NCBI GenBank assembly: GCA_013812465.1
Contig: JACCTK010000132.1
Span: 1 to 6,757, forward strand
DNA from: Actinomycetota bacterium
GTDB lineage: Bacteria > Actinomycetota > Thermoleophilia > Gaiellales > Gaiellaceae
Reading direction: 5' to 3'
DNA: 6,757 nucleotides
Shown: piece after piece, positions 6,017 to 6,757 of the stretch
How the letters are laid out: every line of letters begins with the position of its first letter
Position numbering within the stretch: the stretch's first letter is position 1
Notes under the pieces: model-generated
Seen by the model: only the letters and a program-made list of their open reading frames with translations
Told to the model about the DNA's origin: nothing
Databases searched by the model: none
Translations under genes and position numbers: made by a program

Positions 6017-6701
6017 TGGCCGCGCGCAGCGAAGCGACGAAGCCTTCCAGAGCCGAGGGGCCTTCCTCCGCTGCCTCCAGCGCCGCCGACCCCACGACGA
6101 CCCCGTCGGCGAGCTCGGCCGCCGCGGCTGCGTGTGCCGGCGTCGAGATGCCGAAGCCGGCGTAAAGAGGCGCCTCCGTCAGGTTCCGTGTCCGTTCGAC
6201 TAGCGGGGCGAGCTCGGGTGACAGCGCGCTGCGCGCGCCCGTGGTTCCTGTCAGTGTGACGAGGTAGAGCCAACCGTCCGTCTGTTTCGCGGCCAGCGTG
6301 ATGCGCTCACCACTCGAGGTCGGAGCGATGAGTTGGACGCGGCGCAGCTCCGGTCGGAGATCCACCGGCAGATCCGCCACGATCAGCGAGGTCGCGCCGG
6401 CGATCGCCGCGTCCTCTGCGAACCGCTTCCAGCCATACGCCTCGAGCAGAGCCGCGTAGGTCATCGGCACGAGCGGGACGTCCACTCGCTCGCGAGTGCT
6501 TCGCAGGCACTCGAGGCAGGCCGCGGTTCGCATGCCCTGAGCGAGCGCACGCTCGGCAGCCAGGCGGATCGTCGGCCCGTCCGCGAGCGGATCCGAGAAC
6601 GGGAACCCGAGCTCGACGAGGTCCGCGCCCCCCGCGACGGCAGCCTCGGCCAGCTCGGGGGTGTCCGGCCCGCACATCAAGTAGATCGCGAGCGCCTTCA
6701 C
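6009..6701 (-). CDS. trpA: Tryptophan synthase alpha subunit
   Basis: Splits indole-3-glycerol phosphate to indole and glyceraldehyde 3-phosphate, passing indole to the TrpB partner. It is a TIM barrel of 230 aa. The catalytic signature LVELGFPFSDPLADGPTI (28-45) holds the two acid residues: Glu30 and Asp41 match E. coli Glu49 and Asp60 with the same 11-residue spacing. Other landmarks are LVPMTYAALLEAYG (77-90), LIVADLP (106-112), APTSSGERI (126-134), the loop TGTTGAR (151-157), and the phosphate-binding GFGIS (182-186) and VVGSA (203-207). The protein is short against about 268 aa in E. coli: it lacks the N-terminal helix (19 residues) and about 8 residues after LPVDL. The GTG at 6699-6701 is used because it overlaps the upstream stop (GTGA) and no other start codon is visible in frame before the window edge, although the frame stays open there. 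It is probably co-transcribed with the gene upstream. Confidence 0.93.
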   Translation of the reverse strand: MKALAIYLMCGPDTPELAEAAVAGGADLVELGFPFSDPLADGPTIRLAAERALAQGMRTAACLECLRSTRERVDVPLVPMTYAALLEAYGWKRFAEDAAIAGATSLIVADLPVDLRPELRRVQLIAPTSSGERITLAAKQTDGWLYLVTLTGTTGARSALSPELAPLVERTRNLTEAPLYAGFGISTPAHAAAAAELADGVVVGSAALEAAEEGPSALEGFVASLRAAIS

Positions 6702-6757
6702 CGCGACAACAGCGCCTTCTCGATTTTCGCGACCACGGTGTACGCAGGGTCGTAGAC
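6698..6757 (-). CDS. 3' end of an unidentified gene upstream of trpA (partial; possibly trpB)
   Basis: The frame enters from the window edge and reads VYDPAYTVVAKIEKALLSR before a TGA that overlaps the trpA GTG (GTGA). Only 19 residues are visible. Gene order in many bacteria makes trpB the first guess, but the usual TrpB ending with GRGDKD is not within the visible part, so the identity is not shown by the sequence. The 4-bp overlap indicates translational coupling with trpA. Confidence 0.5.
   Translation of the reverse strand, partial: VYDPAYTVVAKIEKALLSR

Overview
This GC-rich window (roughly two thirds G+C by eye) is packed with housekeeping genes and holds no mobile element, CRISPR array or structural RNA gene that I can see. 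Gene content, protein style and the order dxr - site-2 protease - ispG point to an actinobacterium. The sequence flavour (short Dxr and TrpA, a compact proline tRNA ligase, a probable leaderless promoter pattern) suggests the class Thermoleophilia or a close uncultivated relative. That placement is inference from memory of family sequences, not from a search.

Right to middle on the minus strand: the last 19 codons of an unidentified gene (6698-6757) overlap the start of trpA (6009-6701). On the plus strand, an alpha/beta hydrolase (about 5255-6016) runs toward trpA, and the two genes overlap by 8 bp at their stop codons. The hydrolase shares a very short divergent control region (about 5208-5254) with the next minus-strand cluster.

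That cluster, read right to left, is dxr (4098-5207), an RseP/Rip1-type intramembrane protease (2893-4101), ispG (1736-2869), proS (41-1726), and the first codons of another gene starting inside the proS stop codon (1-41). The genes overlap or lie 9-23 bp apart, so they are probably co-transcribed. dxr and ispG are the second and penultimate steps of the MEP (non-mevalonate) isoprenoid pathway. The protease between them is a regulated intramembrane metalloprotease. proS charges tRNA-Pro.

The most interesting points are: (1) the hydrolase reading frame is clearly homologous upstream of any ATG/GTG/TTG, so its start is either a rare codon (ATC or CTG) or has been lost; (2) dxr, ispG and proS all show a TANNCT hexamer exactly 6 nt before the start codon and no good ribosome-binding site, the layout of leaderless promoters, while the overlapping protease gene has a clear Shine-Dalgarno sequence; (3) the protease carries an extra charged segment of about 65 residues between its conserved GGF loop and second membrane helix; (4) Dxr is shortened in its NADPH-binding domain. 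I found no convincing evidence of an entirely new biological system here.
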